Source: Constrictibacter sp. MBR-5 (GTDB lineage: Bacteria > Pseudomonadota > Alphaproteobacteria > JAJUGE01). From it: a DNA stretch of 64,000 bases. Positions 43,610 to 52,547 of the stretch are shown here, piece by piece. Numbering within the stretch: position 1 is the stretch's first letter; each line of letters begins with the position of its first letter. The position numbers and the translations under genes were made by a program. The notes under the pieces were generated by a model, which saw nothing but the letters and a program-made list of their open reading frames with translations, was not told the origin of the DNA and ran no database searches. The stretch lies in NCBI RefSeq assembly GCF_040549485.1, contig NZ_JBEPTK010000018.1, positions 19,805 through 83,804 on the forward strand. The letters are read 5' to 3'.

Positions 43610-44122
43610 ATGACGAAGCCGAATGCCGACAGCCTGTTCCGCCTTCTTTCCAGCTCACCGCCCATGGACATGGTGGTGACCACCGCCGCGGTTCGTCGAC
43701 GGTACGTCGACGAACTTAGACAGTGTGTGCAGCGATCGCTCGGGGAACGCTTGATGACGATCGCGGATCTCGGTCCCGAGCATCCCGATTCCTGGCTAGC
43801 CGGCCATACCATTGCTATGGCGTTACGCTGGCCGACCTTTGCAGTCGCGACCGACAATGGTCCGTCGCTCTCGATCTTGCCGTTGCGCGAAGCGCTCTGC
43901 GGGTATGCTGGGTGGCACTGGGGTCGGCGGGATCTCGAGTGCAAGCCACCTATCTGGACCGCCGCAGTGATCCTGATGGCCGGCGGCACGTCACCCTATC
44001 CGTGTGATCATGATGACCTGGAATGCTTTCGGCGTTGGGTAACGGCTCAGGGGTATCCGCCGAACCCTCTTGGTTGGACATATACTGCGTTTTTCAATGC
44101 GCATTACGACTGGGGCGACTGA
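43610..44122 (+). CDS. Hypothetical protein, paralogue of the protein at 39511
   Basis: This 170-residue protein starts MTKPNADSLFRLLSSSPPMD and ends FNAHYDWGD. It shares with the 270-residue protein at 39511-40323 the motif LRWP in HTIAMALRWPTFAVATDNGP, a following 'PIWTAAVILMAGG', and the C-terminal FRRWVTAQGYPPNPLGWTYT. The shared C-terminus suggests a common binding function; none is known. The frame opens at 43520, but the ATG at 43610 matches the domain boundary better. Its neighbours are an IS701 remnant and the defence-like gene pair. Confidence 0.55.
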   Translation: MTKPNADSLFRLLSSSPPMDMVVTTAAVRRRYVDELRQCVQRSLGERLMTIADLGPEHPDSWLAGHTIAMALRWPTFAVATDNGPSLSILPLREALCGYAGWHWGRRDLECKPPIWTAAVILMAGGTSPYPCDHDDLECFRRWVTAQGYPPNPLGWTYTAFFNAHYDWGD

Positions 44123-44188
44123 TATCGCCGCGGCTGACGCTCGCTGTCTGCGGATGCGTCAGCCGCCGGCCGACACGGTGCATTATCA

Positions 44189-44539
44189 TTGATTGCGGTG
44201 CTGCGCTCGTCCTGGCCTGGCTGCATCGGCAGCAGCGGCTGGGTGCGATCGAGGGCCTGGATCTGCGGGCAGGCGCATCAGCAGCTCAAGGAGGAACTCG
44301 GTCTCGATCACTTCGAGGGTCGCTCATGGACCGGGCTGCACCGACACGCACTCATGACGATGATCGCCTACGCCTTCCTCCAGTCTCGTCGCCTCCGGGC
44401 CGCGGGGCGGGAAAAAAGTATCGCCGGTCCCCCGCCGCAGCCGAGCTTGCCCGCCATCCGCCAGGCGATCCTCGACCACCTCTCACGACCGCAGCTTGGG
44501 AGATGCCCTCATTGCAGTGCCATCGTCCGCTATGCGTAG
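44189..44539 (+). pseudogene. IS701-type transposase C-terminal remnant
   Basis: From about 44250 the frame reads GQAHQQLKEELGLDHFEGRS, WTGLHRHALMTMIAYAFLQS and RRLRAAGREKSIAGPPPQPS, ending GRCPHCSAIVRYA. This matches the C-terminal part of IS701-family DDE transposases ('QAHQQLKEELGLDHFEGRSW.GLHRH'). The catalytic N-terminal two-thirds is missing, so it is a remnant. Confidence 0.75.
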
Positions 44540-44561
44540 CGTCAAATCTGCCAAAGTAGTG

Positions 44562-46436
44562 CTAGAGGGCGTCGATGCCGCGGATCGCCGCCTCGGGAAA
44601 CAGGTTCTTACCCACAATCGCGGCCCGCGCAGCCTCAACGTCCTGCGCGAACACGACCACGGCCAGATCTTTTAAGGCACGCGAACAGCACACGTAGAAC
44701 AGGCGGCAGGTGCGATCGAGCACCGATTCCTCGCCCGCATCGATATGTGCCTGATCCCGATCCGACAGCGGGAGGAACCCGAAATACTTGCCGTAAGAGT
44801 AGAGGTTGTAGGCGGCTTCCTCATCGTCGATCACCACCAGAACGCGCTCGAACTGTGCGCCTTTCACCCCGTGATGCGTTGCAAAAGGCGATTCCTCGTC
44901 GATGTAGCGTCGGTAAGACCAGAGTTCAGCAACGCTGCAGGCAAGGAACGCCTGCACATTCGCGAAACCGCTGTGCCCATCGTCGACGGGCTCGGCGAGT
45001 AGATGCGGCGCGAACCGATCGTCAAGTCGCAGCAATTCGGTGTCACGGACATGGCGCACTACATCACCGATGGATGCTTGAGAGCCCTGCGCCATCAATC
45101 CGACGAGCCGATCAACAGCCTGTTGCAAGTCCGCGAGCACCTCACTGACCACCTGCCCAGCCAACCGCGCCGGTTCCAGACGCGGGCTTTCCGCGCGTAC
45201 AATCGACATGATGGTGAAATGGTCGTTCCACCCTGCGGCCGTCACCATCGGCAGGATATGCTGAACAAACGGCCGTAGCGGCCAAGCGCTGCCGTCTCCC
45301 AGCCCTTCGCTCATGCTCTGCGGCGCCTTGTCGTTGAGCGCGGCATAGAGGTTCGGGAAGCCGAGCCGGGTGGCGGCCATGCGATGGACCAGCACGAGGA
45401 GACGGACATCGCTATCGCGAAGGTCACTCAACCAGAGTTCGTCGCCCGTTTCCGCCGTAAGCCAGGTCCGCACCGCTGCCAAGCGCGGGGTCCGTTGGTC
45501 ATCGGCCGGCAGTATGAACAGGTTCGCGGTTCCCGAAACCGGCTCTTCGATGCCCCCGACGACACGAGTGCGTCCGCGGGTCTGTTCCAGGCCATCCGCT
45601 GGCTGCCGGATCGCATTGATGACGCTGAGCACGCTGGTCGGACAGCGGAAATTCTCGGGCTTGGTGATCTCCGCCCACCCATCAAGCAGGTCCACGAAGC
45701 CGGTCCCGGTCGAGTAGATCTTTTGCATCGGGTCGCCGAAGAAACCGACACAGAGCCGCGGCTGCTCGCGGGCGATCTGGCGCAATGCCTCGACGACATG
45801 CGGGTTCGTATCCTGGCTCTCGTCGACGAAGATGAAGGGAAAACGACTGGCGATCAGTTGGCGCAGCAACGGGTGCTGCGCGACGCAGGCGGGCGTCAGC
45901 TTCAGAATGTCGTCATGGCCGAGAATGCCCTCGGCATAGCTGCTGCCGGTGCCGTAGGCGAACGTCTCAATCCGATCGATCGCAGCAAGGTCTTGCTCGA
46001 GCTCGGCGATCTCCCGCTCAAGCCGCTCCTTCGTCTTCGCCTGCGTTCGAGGCTTTTCATAATGTTCGCGCTTCTCGGCGATCTTCTCCTCGATCCGCGC
46101 CACGACCCACGCGGCGATATCGGTCTTGAACGGCCGGATGACCGACCACAGGAAGCTGTGGATTGTCGAAACATGGAACAGCGGCGAGACGCCGACATCG
46201 CCCGAAATTTCGGCGACCGCGACCTCGGTGTAGGTGATGCATGCGATCTTCTGACCGGCGCGACGCAGCCCGGGTCCGCGCGTCTCGCCAAGATGCGCGA
46301 GCGCCTTGATGAGCGACGTTGTCTTGCCCGATCCCGCGCCGGCGACCATGACGAACGAACGCGGCGATTTGCGGTCGAGACAAATGCGCACATCGATGTC
46401 CGCTTGGGTATCGGGGCTACCGATACGGCTGGTCAT
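44562..46436 (-). CDS. UvrD/PcrA-like helicase, GajB-type partner of an OLD nuclease
   Basis: This 624-residue superfamily-1 helicase has Walker A MVAGAGSGKTTSLIKALAHL, motif Ia KIACITYTEVAVAEI and motif II FPFIFVDESQDTNPHVVEAL. Motif III follows with CVGFFGDPMQKIY, then motif IV-like ENFRCPTSVLSVINAIR, and C-terminal VKGAQFERVLVVIDDEE and RLFYVCCSRALKDLAVVVFA. A coiled-coil-like charged helix (EKIAEKREHYEKPRTQ...) is inserted in domain 1B. The start ATG overlaps the end of the upstream OLD-nuclease gene by four bases. Pairing of an OLD nuclease with this helicase type defines Gabija-like systems, in which GajB senses nucleotide depletion or DNA ends. Anti-phage defence is inferred. Confidence 0.85.
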   Translation of the reverse strand: MTSRIGSPDTQADIDVRICLDRKSPRSFVMVAGAGSGKTTSLIKALAHLGETRGPGLRRAGQKIACITYTEVAVAEISGDVGVSPLFHVSTIHSFLWSVIRPFKTDIAAWVVARIEEKIAEKREHYEKPRTQAKTKERLEREIAELEQDLAAIDRIETFAYGTGSSYAEGILGHDDILKLTPACVAQHPLLRQLIASRFPFIFVDESQDTNPHVVEALRQIAREQPRLCVGFFGDPMQKIYSTGTGFVDLLDGWAEITKPENFRCPTSVLSVINAIRQPADGLEQTRGRTRVVGGIEEPVSGTANLFILPADDQRTPRLAAVRTWLTAETGDELWLSDLRDSDVRLLVLVHRMAATRLGFPNLYAALNDKAPQSMSEGLGDGSAWPLRPFVQHILPMVTAAGWNDHFTIMSIVRAESPRLEPARLAGQVVSEVLADLQQAVDRLVGLMAQGSQASIGDVVRHVRDTELLRLDDRFAPHLLAEPVDDGHSGFANVQAFLACSVAELWSYRRYIDEESPFATHHGVKGAQFERVLVVIDDEEAAYNLYSYGKYFGFLPLSDRDQAHIDAGEESVLDRTCRLFYVCCSRALKDLAVVVFAQDVEAARAAIVGKNLFPEAAIRGIDAL

Positions 46437-48772
46437 GCGACCTCCTCCCCGGCGGCGACCGCCACGACGATTGCGGCCACTTCCTCGAGCGGATCGGCGA
46501 GTGTCTCTGGAGCCTCGTCATCGTCATCGTCCTCAGGCTCGGGAGGTGCGATCTGCTCCTCGAGCCACTCCAGCCCCTGAGCGATATAGGCGGGGAGGAC
46601 CCAGGCATCCGGATCTTCGGCCAACAAAGCGAGCGAGAAATCGGTCTTGTTGAAGCTGCCGCTGTTGACCCGCTTGTGAATCGCGGTGACCAGCGTCGCC
46701 AGATCCTTGTCACCATTTTTCGGGATACGCAGCTGGAGCGGCCTGCGCGCGACATCCTGACACCAAACTAGATTTTCGAGCGCAAACGCTTCCTCCAGCG
46801 TGCGGCCGGCGAGAGCCTCAGTCTCCTCACCCCAGGTGACCTCGACCGGACATTGGTAGGCGACGCGCACGAGCGCGCCGCTGTCGCCTTCGCGAGGCTG
46901 GGTCTTCTGCTCGTCGCCAGCGCTCCAAAGCGCGGCGACCGTCGTGCATTTCGGCAGCCATTGCCGCAGCGTCTGGTTCGACGTTCCTGCGCCCGGATGG
47001 CCGGCGACACAAGATGTGCCGGGCTTGCCGGCTGGCTCGTCATCATCCTCGTCGTCAACATCGTCCTCATTGGCGACGGCACCCGCACAACCGTTGATGG
47101 GATCAACAACGTCGCCCGCGGCCTCGCCTTCGGCTGGCTCGCCGTCGTCGGCGATGGCCGGCCCGATGACGCTGTCGAGATCAGTGATGATAAGGGTGGT
47201 GAGACCGAGAAACTCGATCAGTGCTTTGAACTTGTGGCCGAAGGCGCCGCCGATCTCGAGCAAGGTGAGATAGGTCGATTGCAATCGCGGCGCGGCTTTG
47301 GCGATCATCTGCGGCAGCAGGATCCGCTCGACATTGCCTTCGACCAGAACGGCGGCATCGGCAAAGAAGAGATCGCAGTGCGTCAGCTTAAGATAGCGCT
47401 CGAGAAAGCTGCGTTCGGCAGGATCGGTGCTGTCATAGAAGAGCGAGAGGTTGACGACGTCCGAGGTCAAGACTGCTTCGGAGCGGCTGCGGCGAAAATA
47501 GCGGATCGGGCGGAAGCCGCGTTCGTAGAGGATATGGGTGCTATGGGTCGTGACGACGACCTGGCTGGTATAATGGGTGCGATCGTCGCCTCTGAGCTTC
47601 AGGATGCTCATCACCTTGCGGATGAAGACCTGCTGCAACTGGGCGTGGAGATGCGCCTCGGGCTCCTCGATGAAGATCAGGTGGACGGGTGGGCGATTGT
47701 CCTCGATTGCCAGCCATTGTTGGTGGAGATCGAGCAGCTCGACCACCATGAAGATCAGGTTTTTGAAACCGAGACCATTGTAGCGATCGGGCAAAGTCGG
47801 CGGTTCGGTCTCATCGCCTTCCTCTGGCTCCGGCCCGAGCGCATAATGGACGCGCGCGCCATCACGGCTGCTCATGATCTGCGCCGGATCGAGTGCCGAC
47901 CGGATGATCAGCCGCGGATTGGTGAGGCCGGGATAGCCGAGCTTCGAAAGGCTCTGCAGCGTGTCCTCGAAGACGCGCTTGAGATGGTCGTTGAGCGAGA
48001 CCTCGGAGGCCGACAGTGCGCGTAGAGTCTCAAGATCCTCCGCCTTCTGTTCGAGATTCCGGGCATAGAATCGGCTGAGCACGCGGGAGAGTTCTTCGGC
48101 ACGCGCCCCGCCGGGGCCATCCGAAAGGTGACGTTGGGCGTGCAGGAAATCGATCTGCAACAAGCTGGCCAAGATATCGCGACCGCCGCGATCACGGCCA
48201 GCCAACTCCATCGGCCGGTAATCCGCCTCACCTACCCGTGGGGGGTCGAGGACATAGTGACGAAGCTGATATTCATCCTTCAGGCGACTGCGCAAGAAGT
48301 CCTGCAAGTTGCGCGGCGATGGGTCGTAATCGCGCTCCCCGGCCTCATTCACCGGCACGGCTTCCAGCGCGCGCTCGCGCGATTCGCGATAGCGTTCCCG
48401 CGTCGCGTTGGGGTCGACCGGCGCGTAGACCAGGCGCATGCCGACAAGCGAGCCCTCCCATGCGAGGCTCGGCAGCAGATCAATAACACGATGGACATCG
48501 GCAGCAGCGATCTCGAACAAGATGTCGATTTCCATGGTCGGTAATGACGCACCTTCGATCGCGTCACCGAAGGCGATTATGTCGGACCAGAGTTCCGCGC
48601 TAAAATCATGGATGTCGAAGCGACCGCGCCCCGTGAAAAGCTGAAGTGCGTGCCCGACAGACGTCTTCCCGCTGTTGTTCGCGCCGACGAAAATCGAAAT
48701 GTCGGAGGCAAGATCAATTTCGACGTCTCGCAACCTGCGAAAGTTGCGAACAGCGAGCTTCCTCAAAATCAT
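46433..48772 (-). CDS. OLD-family ATP-dependent endonuclease, GajA-type
   Basis: This protein of about 779 residues has an N-terminal ABC-type ATPase: RKLAVRNFRRLRDVEID, Walker A SIFVGANNSGKTSV, Walker B VHLIFIEEPEAHLHAQLQQV and H-loop VVVTTHSTHIL. A C-terminal TOPRIM nuclease domain follows (VLVEGNVERILLPQMI, then TTLIITDLDSVIG). An acidic low-complexity insertion follows the DxD motif (NEDDVDDEDDDEPAGKPG), and the C-terminus is also acidic (EPEDDDDDEAPETL). It is longer than the usual GajA, in part because of these insertions. The ATG at 48772 gives the canonical N-terminus. Overlapping stop and start with the helicase gene indicate a two-gene operon. The pair fits class 2 OLD/Gabija defence. 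Confidence 0.85.
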   Translation of the reverse strand: MILRKLAVRNFRRLRDVEIDLASDISIFVGANNSGKTSVGHALQLFTGRGRFDIHDFSAELWSDIIAFGDAIEGASLPTMEIDILFEIAAADVHRVIDLLPSLAWEGSLVGMRLVYAPVDPNATRERYRESRERALEAVPVNEAGERDYDPSPRNLQDFLRSRLKDEYQLRHYVLDPPRVGEADYRPMELAGRDRGGRDILASLLQIDFLHAQRHLSDGPGGARAEELSRVLSRFYARNLEQKAEDLETLRALSASEVSLNDHLKRVFEDTLQSLSKLGYPGLTNPRLIIRSALDPAQIMSSRDGARVHYALGPEPEEGDETEPPTLPDRYNGLGFKNLIFMVVELLDLHQQWLAIEDNRPPVHLIFIEEPEAHLHAQLQQVFIRKVMSILKLRGDDRTHYTSQVVVTTHSTHILYERGFRPIRYFRRSRSEAVLTSDVVNLSLFYDSTDPAERSFLERYLKLTHCDLFFADAAVLVEGNVERILLPQMIAKAAPRLQSTYLTLLEIGGAFGHKFKALIEFLGLTTLIITDLDSVIGPAIADDGEPAEGEAAGDVVDPINGCAGAVANEDDVDDEDDDEPAGKPGTSCVAGHPGAGTSNQTLRQWLPKCTTVAALWSAGDEQKTQPREGDSGALVRVAYQCPVEVTWGEETEALAGRTLEEAFALENLVWCQDVARRPLQLRIPKNGDKDLATLVTAIHKRVNSGSFNKTDFSLALLAEDPDAWVLPAYIAQGLEWLEEQIAPPEPEDDDDDEAPETLADPLEEVAAIVVAVAAGEEVA

Positions 48773-49336
48773 CCCCAACCCCGACAATTGCGGCACCAAG
48801 CGATCAGTTCGCGGCGATCTGCGCTCCATAACTAGCGCGAGTAGTCCGATCCGACGAGAGAAACCGTCAAGTATCGCCGCCTATCTGGAGACGCTTCAGC
48901 AACCCTACGGGGCGCGCCTCGGCGGGAGTGGTTCTCTTTCACTGCCGACCTGTTCCAACAGACCGAAGGCTGGCCGACGGCGCGACTCAATCGCTGAAGG
49001 TTTAGCACAACCTCCGCTTGGGCTGTGACCGCTGCCTCAAGTTGCCCCCCGCACTCCGCCTCGACCGCCTATATCCCAACCTTGCTGCCGCGCTCCGCGC
49101 ATTCCACCCCCGACTGTCTTTCTCGTGACTGATGGTTAAGCGCTGTGGCGGTTCAAGCCCAAGGGCCTGCGCGGTGGCTCTACATGATCGGAACAGTGTC
49201 GAGGCATCAGGCCATGATCGGGTGGGTCCGCTGCATGAGGCGGACTTTGTAAGCGCAGCCCGGATACACTGTGCGAGGAGTTGCCCGGCTCCTGCCACAA
49301 GAAGCAGGCTGGAGCCATGGACGAAGAAGGGAGCTG
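48773..49336. other. Intergenic, no gene recognised
   Basis: About 560 bases upstream of the OLD nuclease gene and of the truncated ClpP-like gene. It should hold the promoter of the defence pair. No recognisable reading frame is supported on either strand. Confidence 0.35.
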
Positions 49337-49738
49337 ATGCGCGCGGTATTGAGGGCGCTCGGGCTGACGCTCGTGATGACTGTGGCGTGCCTGAGCGCCA
49401 CGGCCGCCGCTGCCGAGATGGAATTCCGAACAGCGAGCCACGGCGGGACATCGGGTGATAGCCGGATCGTCGCCGACGGCGAGATCGTCCGCTCGACCCC
49501 GAGCCGCTTTCGCGAGTTCCTGAAGAATGAGGGGATTCGCCGCGGCGCACGGTACGAGGTCCATCTGCATTCTCCGGGCGGAAACCTGATCGCTAGCATC
49601 GAATTGGGCAAGATGATCCGCGACTACGGCTTCGGCACAAGGGTTGCCCGATCCGTGCCGCTTCCTTGGAGTAGGCCGTCCCTTATCTTCGAGAGCGACG
49701 AGGAAGGTTGGCCTGCTGCCGATCTCGTGGACACGTAG
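49337..49738 (+). pseudogene. Exported ClpP/crotonase-like (COG3904-type) protein, C-terminally truncated
   Basis: The frame has a signal peptide (MRAVLRALGLTLVMTVACLS, then ATAAAAEMEF). It then reads RIVADGEIVRSTPSRFREFL and YEVHLHSPGGNLIASIELGK, followed by MIRDYGFGTRVAR. This matches periplasmic proteins with a ClpP/SppA-like fold ('G.I...........L......V.L.SpGG....a..lg..IR..g..T.V'). After VARSV the sequence departs from the family and ends 25 residues later beside an IS3 fragment. The C-terminal half, including the region after the SPGG motif where the serine or its partner would lie, is missing. Confidence 0.6.
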
Positions 49739-49802
49739 TTAAGCTCGCATAGCTCGTTCCTCGAACTCGACGGGGCTGAGATAGCCCAGCGTCGCGAAGC
49801 TT
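49739..49802 (-). pseudogene. IS3-family OrfB C-terminal fragment
   Basis: On the minus strand the last residues are SFATLGYLSPVEFEERAMRA followed by a stop. This is the typical end of an IS3-family OrfB ('HSTLGYLSPVEFE'). Only about 20 codons remain. It likely caused the truncation of the exported ClpP-like gene. Confidence 0.65.
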
Positions 49803-49921
49803 CAAGGAAGATTCGACTTCACACGCTCGCGCCGAACGGTTGAACCTGAACTAGCAGGCGCCCGAGCGGTCACCATGCGCAGTCTCATTACACGGTCTCG
49901 GCAGCAAAGGAGTGCGAGCAC

Positions 49922-50941
49922 ATGGACTGGTTCGAGAGGCTCGCGGGCTTTGTCGAGGGCGGCTACGCGCAGACCCAAAGCTGCCTCGCCGTTCAAGACA
50001 CCGAGCTCCAGTCGCTCGTCAACGGCCGCAAATTCGGGATCGGCACACTGCAACTGGTGTCTTTGAAGGACCTGCGTGATCAGGTCCACGCCGGTCCGAG
50101 ATCACAAGGCCGCTTGACCGTCCAGAATGTGACCGGCGACGTGCGCCACATGCACCAGGACCCGCAATACGCCGGGGCGCTGTTCCAGGTCGCCTCACAG
50201 TTCAACCTCCTCGAAATGGCATCGCCGGACGTGACGCCAGAGGACGGCGTCACGCGCTACGCGTTCGATCGAACGCAGGGACCGGCCTGCGCGATCGCGG
50301 CCGGGGCCGCTACGCTCTACCGCAATTACTTCGTACCGAACGGCGGAAGCGACGGGCAGACGAGCGAACGGCAGCTGGATGGTCTGGCAGACGTCGGCGC
50401 GGCGATTGCTCAGCTGTCGAGCAGGCCGATGCCGGAGCTGTGGACGATGAGGAACGGCTACGCGCTGTGCAGCGCCGAGGGACTGTCGGCTATCAGCGCG
50501 TGCCTGCAGGCCGCTGGCGACGCCGAGATCGATCGGCTGCGAAGCTTGCTCCGCGTCGGCCTGCACTCCGACGTCGAAGTCACCGACGGCGAGTTGCGCG
50601 GCCGGTTGGTGTCGCAGGTGTTCTGTTCAGCGCTACCGGTAGCCTATACCGACGTCGCCGCCGGGCGCTGGCAGCCCTTCGCGACGCTCGTCCTCGAAGC
50701 CGCCTACGAAGCGACATTGTGGGCGGCGGTACTGAACGCGCGGCGTGGTGCATCGAACGTCGTTCTGCTCACCCGGCTCGGCGGAGGAGCCTTCGGCAAC
50801 GACGACGCCTGGATCGATGCGGCGGTGCGCAGGGCACTCTCGATGGCGAGTGACTTCGGGCTGGATGTCCGGCTCGTCAGCATCGCCTCACCGCCGCCAT
50901 CGATGCTCGTTCTCGAACAGGAGTATCGGGCCGTGCGGTGA
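49922..50941 (+). CDS. Macro-domain-like protein of unknown function
   Basis: This 339-residue protein contains QNVTGDVRHMHQDPQYAGAL, then FQVASQFNLLEM (about residues 68-98), TQGPACAIAAGAATLYRNYF, GLHSDVEV, and near the end VVLLTRLGGGAFGNDDAWID (about 288-306). The glycine-rich 'LTRLGGGAFGN' loop and the pattern 'gDi....dp....v..aas.f' resemble an ADP-ribose-binding macro-type fold, as in PARG-like enzymes. The family is conserved but to my knowledge uncharacterised. The ATG at 49922 follows AAAGGAGTGCGAGCAC, a strong ribosome binding site. It may act on ADP-ribosylated targets, which is inference only. Confidence 0.65.
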   Translation: MDWFERLAGFVEGGYAQTQSCLAVQDTELQSLVNGRKFGIGTLQLVSLKDLRDQVHAGPRSQGRLTVQNVTGDVRHMHQDPQYAGALFQVASQFNLLEMASPDVTPEDGVTRYAFDRTQGPACAIAAGAATLYRNYFVPNGGSDGQTSERQLDGLADVGAAIAQLSSRPMPELWTMRNGYALCSAEGLSAISACLQAAGDAEIDRLRSLLRVGLHSDVEVTDGELRGRLVSQVFCSALPVAYTDVAAGRWQPFATLVLEAAYEATLWAAVLNARRGASNVVLLTRLGGGAFGNDDAWIDAAVRRALSMASDFGLDVRLVSIASPPPSMLVLEQEYRAVR

Positions 50942-51007
50942 GGCGTGATCGGCGCCGGCGACCCAGCGTCAGGTGTCGATACCCGCGCCGGCCGATCCGC
51001 CAGGGCG

Positions 51008-51877
51008 CTATTCGCTCAGCGTTGGCCCATCACCGCTCACGCGGGTCTGGCGCATGTAGCGGCGGTACCGGTCGGCGTCGTATCCCGTCCCGCGGTGCAG
51101 CAGGCAGCGATTATCCCAGATCACCAGATCGCTGGGCTGCCAGGAATGCGAATAGATGTGCTCTTCCTCGGTGGCACCCTCGACAAGGTCGTCCAGGAGC
51201 GCCCGGCTGTCCGCGTCGCTCCACCCTTCGATGGATCGCGCGTGGGAGCCGATGAACAGGCTACGGGCACCGGACCGCGGATTGCTGCGGACGAGAGGAT
51301 GGCGAACGGGCGGCAACGACGCGGCCAGCGACGGCGAGACTGCATCCGGCGCTACCTTCGAGCGGGAATAGACATAGTCGTGGATGACGATCAGCGGATC
51401 CAGTTCCGCCTTGTGGCCCTCGGGCAGCCGGTCGTACGCGGCGCGGGTGCTGACGAACTGCGTCAGGCCGTCCTCGGCCGGCACCTCGTAGGCGCACATG
51501 ATCGAGACGAACGCCGGCGTTTTCTTGAACGACGCATCCGAGTGCCACATGTTGTTGCCCGTCAAAAAGACGGTCTTCTTGTGGCTGTTGCCGAGGGCGG
51601 TCCCGTCGGGCTGAACGTTCCCGATCGTCCCGAAATACTCGATCCTGCCTTCCTGGCCCAAGGCGACGTGGCTGGGCTCGGGCTCGCCGATGCGTCGTGT
51701 CAGCGCCAGCTGCCGTTCGTCGTCGAACGGCTGGTTCGGGAAGCACAGGAACGAGTACGCGTCGATAGCGGCCAGGATCTCCTCCCGGGCGGCGTCGGAC
51801 AGCGGCTCGCGCAGATCGACACCGGTGACCCTGGCGCCGAAGTCGGGATGCAGGCGTTCGACTTTAAGCATGGCCAT
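51008..51877 (-). CDS. TauD/TfdA-family Fe(II)/2-oxoglutarate dioxygenase
   Basis: This 289-residue enzyme has the iron-binding facial triad: NNMWHSDASF supplies His and Asp, and CLLHRGTGYD supplies the distal His. The arginine for 2-oxoglutarate is in YMRQTRVSG. The N-terminal DFGARVTGVDLREPLSD is also typical of the family, which hydroxylates taurine, aryloxyalkanoates and other small acids. The ATG at 51877 follows GGAGGAACAGCC; the frame is open much further upstream without support. The substrate is not readable. It is divergent from the Hxs operon by about 400 bases, so a functional link to that system is not implied. Confidence 0.9.
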   Translation of the reverse strand: MAMLKVERLHPDFGARVTGVDLREPLSDAAREEILAAIDAYSFLCFPNQPFDDERQLALTRRIGEPEPSHVALGQEGRIEYFGTIGNVQPDGTALGNSHKKTVFLTGNNMWHSDASFKKTPAFVSIMCAYEVPAEDGLTQFVSTRAAYDRLPEGHKAELDPLIVIHDYVYSRSKVAPDAVSPSLAASLPPVRHPLVRSNPRSGARSLFIGSHARSIEGWSDADSRALLDDLVEGATEEEHIYSHSWQPSDLVIWDNRCLLHRGTGYDADRYRRYMRQTRVSGDGPTLSE

Positions 51878-52286
51878 GGCTGTTCCTCCGAAGCACGCCG
51901 GGGGAGATTGAACCATCTGTCGGTACCGGAACCAAGCGACACCCGATGGCTCGACGGGATCTACCATCCAAAGAGCAGCATCCGCTGACCGGCCTGGGCC
52001 GACGGCCTCCGCTACGAGATGGGCGTCACGACCCTTTGCTTTCATGACATCACCAAAGGCAGGACCATGGCCGACGACGCTTTCCTGGAACGGCGCATCG
52101 CGCGGGTGGAGGACATCGAGGCCACCGGTTCCGCTCCATCGGGGCGCGCGCGAGAAACGCACCACCTGTCATGCCGCGGAGCACTAGCTGATCCACTGAT
52201 TCACACGAAGTTGCACCGGCGGCAGGTTTCGGTCATGGTCTCTCGTCGTCGCGCAGCAATGCAATGAATGTGGTTTTTTGAGGACC
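51878..52286. other. Intergenic region upstream of the Hxs operon, with a short gene remnant
   Basis: At 52067-52125 the plus strand reads MADDAFLERRIARVEDIEAT after AAAGGCAGGACC. This looks like the first 20 residues of a SnoaL-like protein ('LE.RIARLEDIEAI'), cut off at once. The rest contains no supported gene. The hxs promoter is expected here but was not pinned down. Confidence 0.4.
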
Positions 52287-52547
52287 ATGCACGCATTCCG
52301 CATCCCGGTCCCGGAGGGGTTTCGACCTTTTGTAGACAGAGCTCTCGTGAGACTTGGCTACCTTTACGCCCAGTTGGACTGGGGTTTCGATGCCGAGAGC
52401 CAGGAACTTCTCGCGACACTGACTCCCGGTTGTGACGCACCGGATGCGACCGCGGTGAAGCGGGAAGCCCTGTTCCAACTTTATCGAGAGCGAATCTTCC
52501 ACGACACCCTGCCGATCCGTGAGCGCATCTATGAGGCCATCAAGTGA
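52287..52547 (+). CDS. hxsD: His-Xaa-Ser system protein HxsD
   Basis: This 86-residue protein reads MHAFRIPVPEGFRPFVDRAL, then YAQLDWGFDAESQELLATLT, and ends LPIRERIYEAIK. It is the first gene of a contiguous operon with two radical SAM genes and a protein carrying His-Xaa-Ser repeats. The size, position and 'i..A.Y.l....' pattern fit HxsD, the small accessory protein of the His-Xaa-Ser system, which may act as a substrate-handling or chaperone subunit like other small RiPP-type partners. The identification relies mainly on context. Its stop overlaps the GTG start of hxsB as GTGA. Confidence 0.75.
   Translation: MHAFRIPVPEGFRPFVDRALVRLGYLYAQLDWGFDAESQELLATLTPGCDAPDATAVKREALFQLYRERIFHDTLPIRERIYEAIK

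Noticed and set aside
46853..48025. A 390-codon plus-strand frame
   Set aside because: It lies antisense to the OLD nuclease gene and lacks recognisable domains.
51008..51877. The TauD-type dioxygenase as part of the Hxs system
   Set aside because: It is divergent, separated by 400 bases with a gene remnant, and such enzymes are not known members of Hxs loci.
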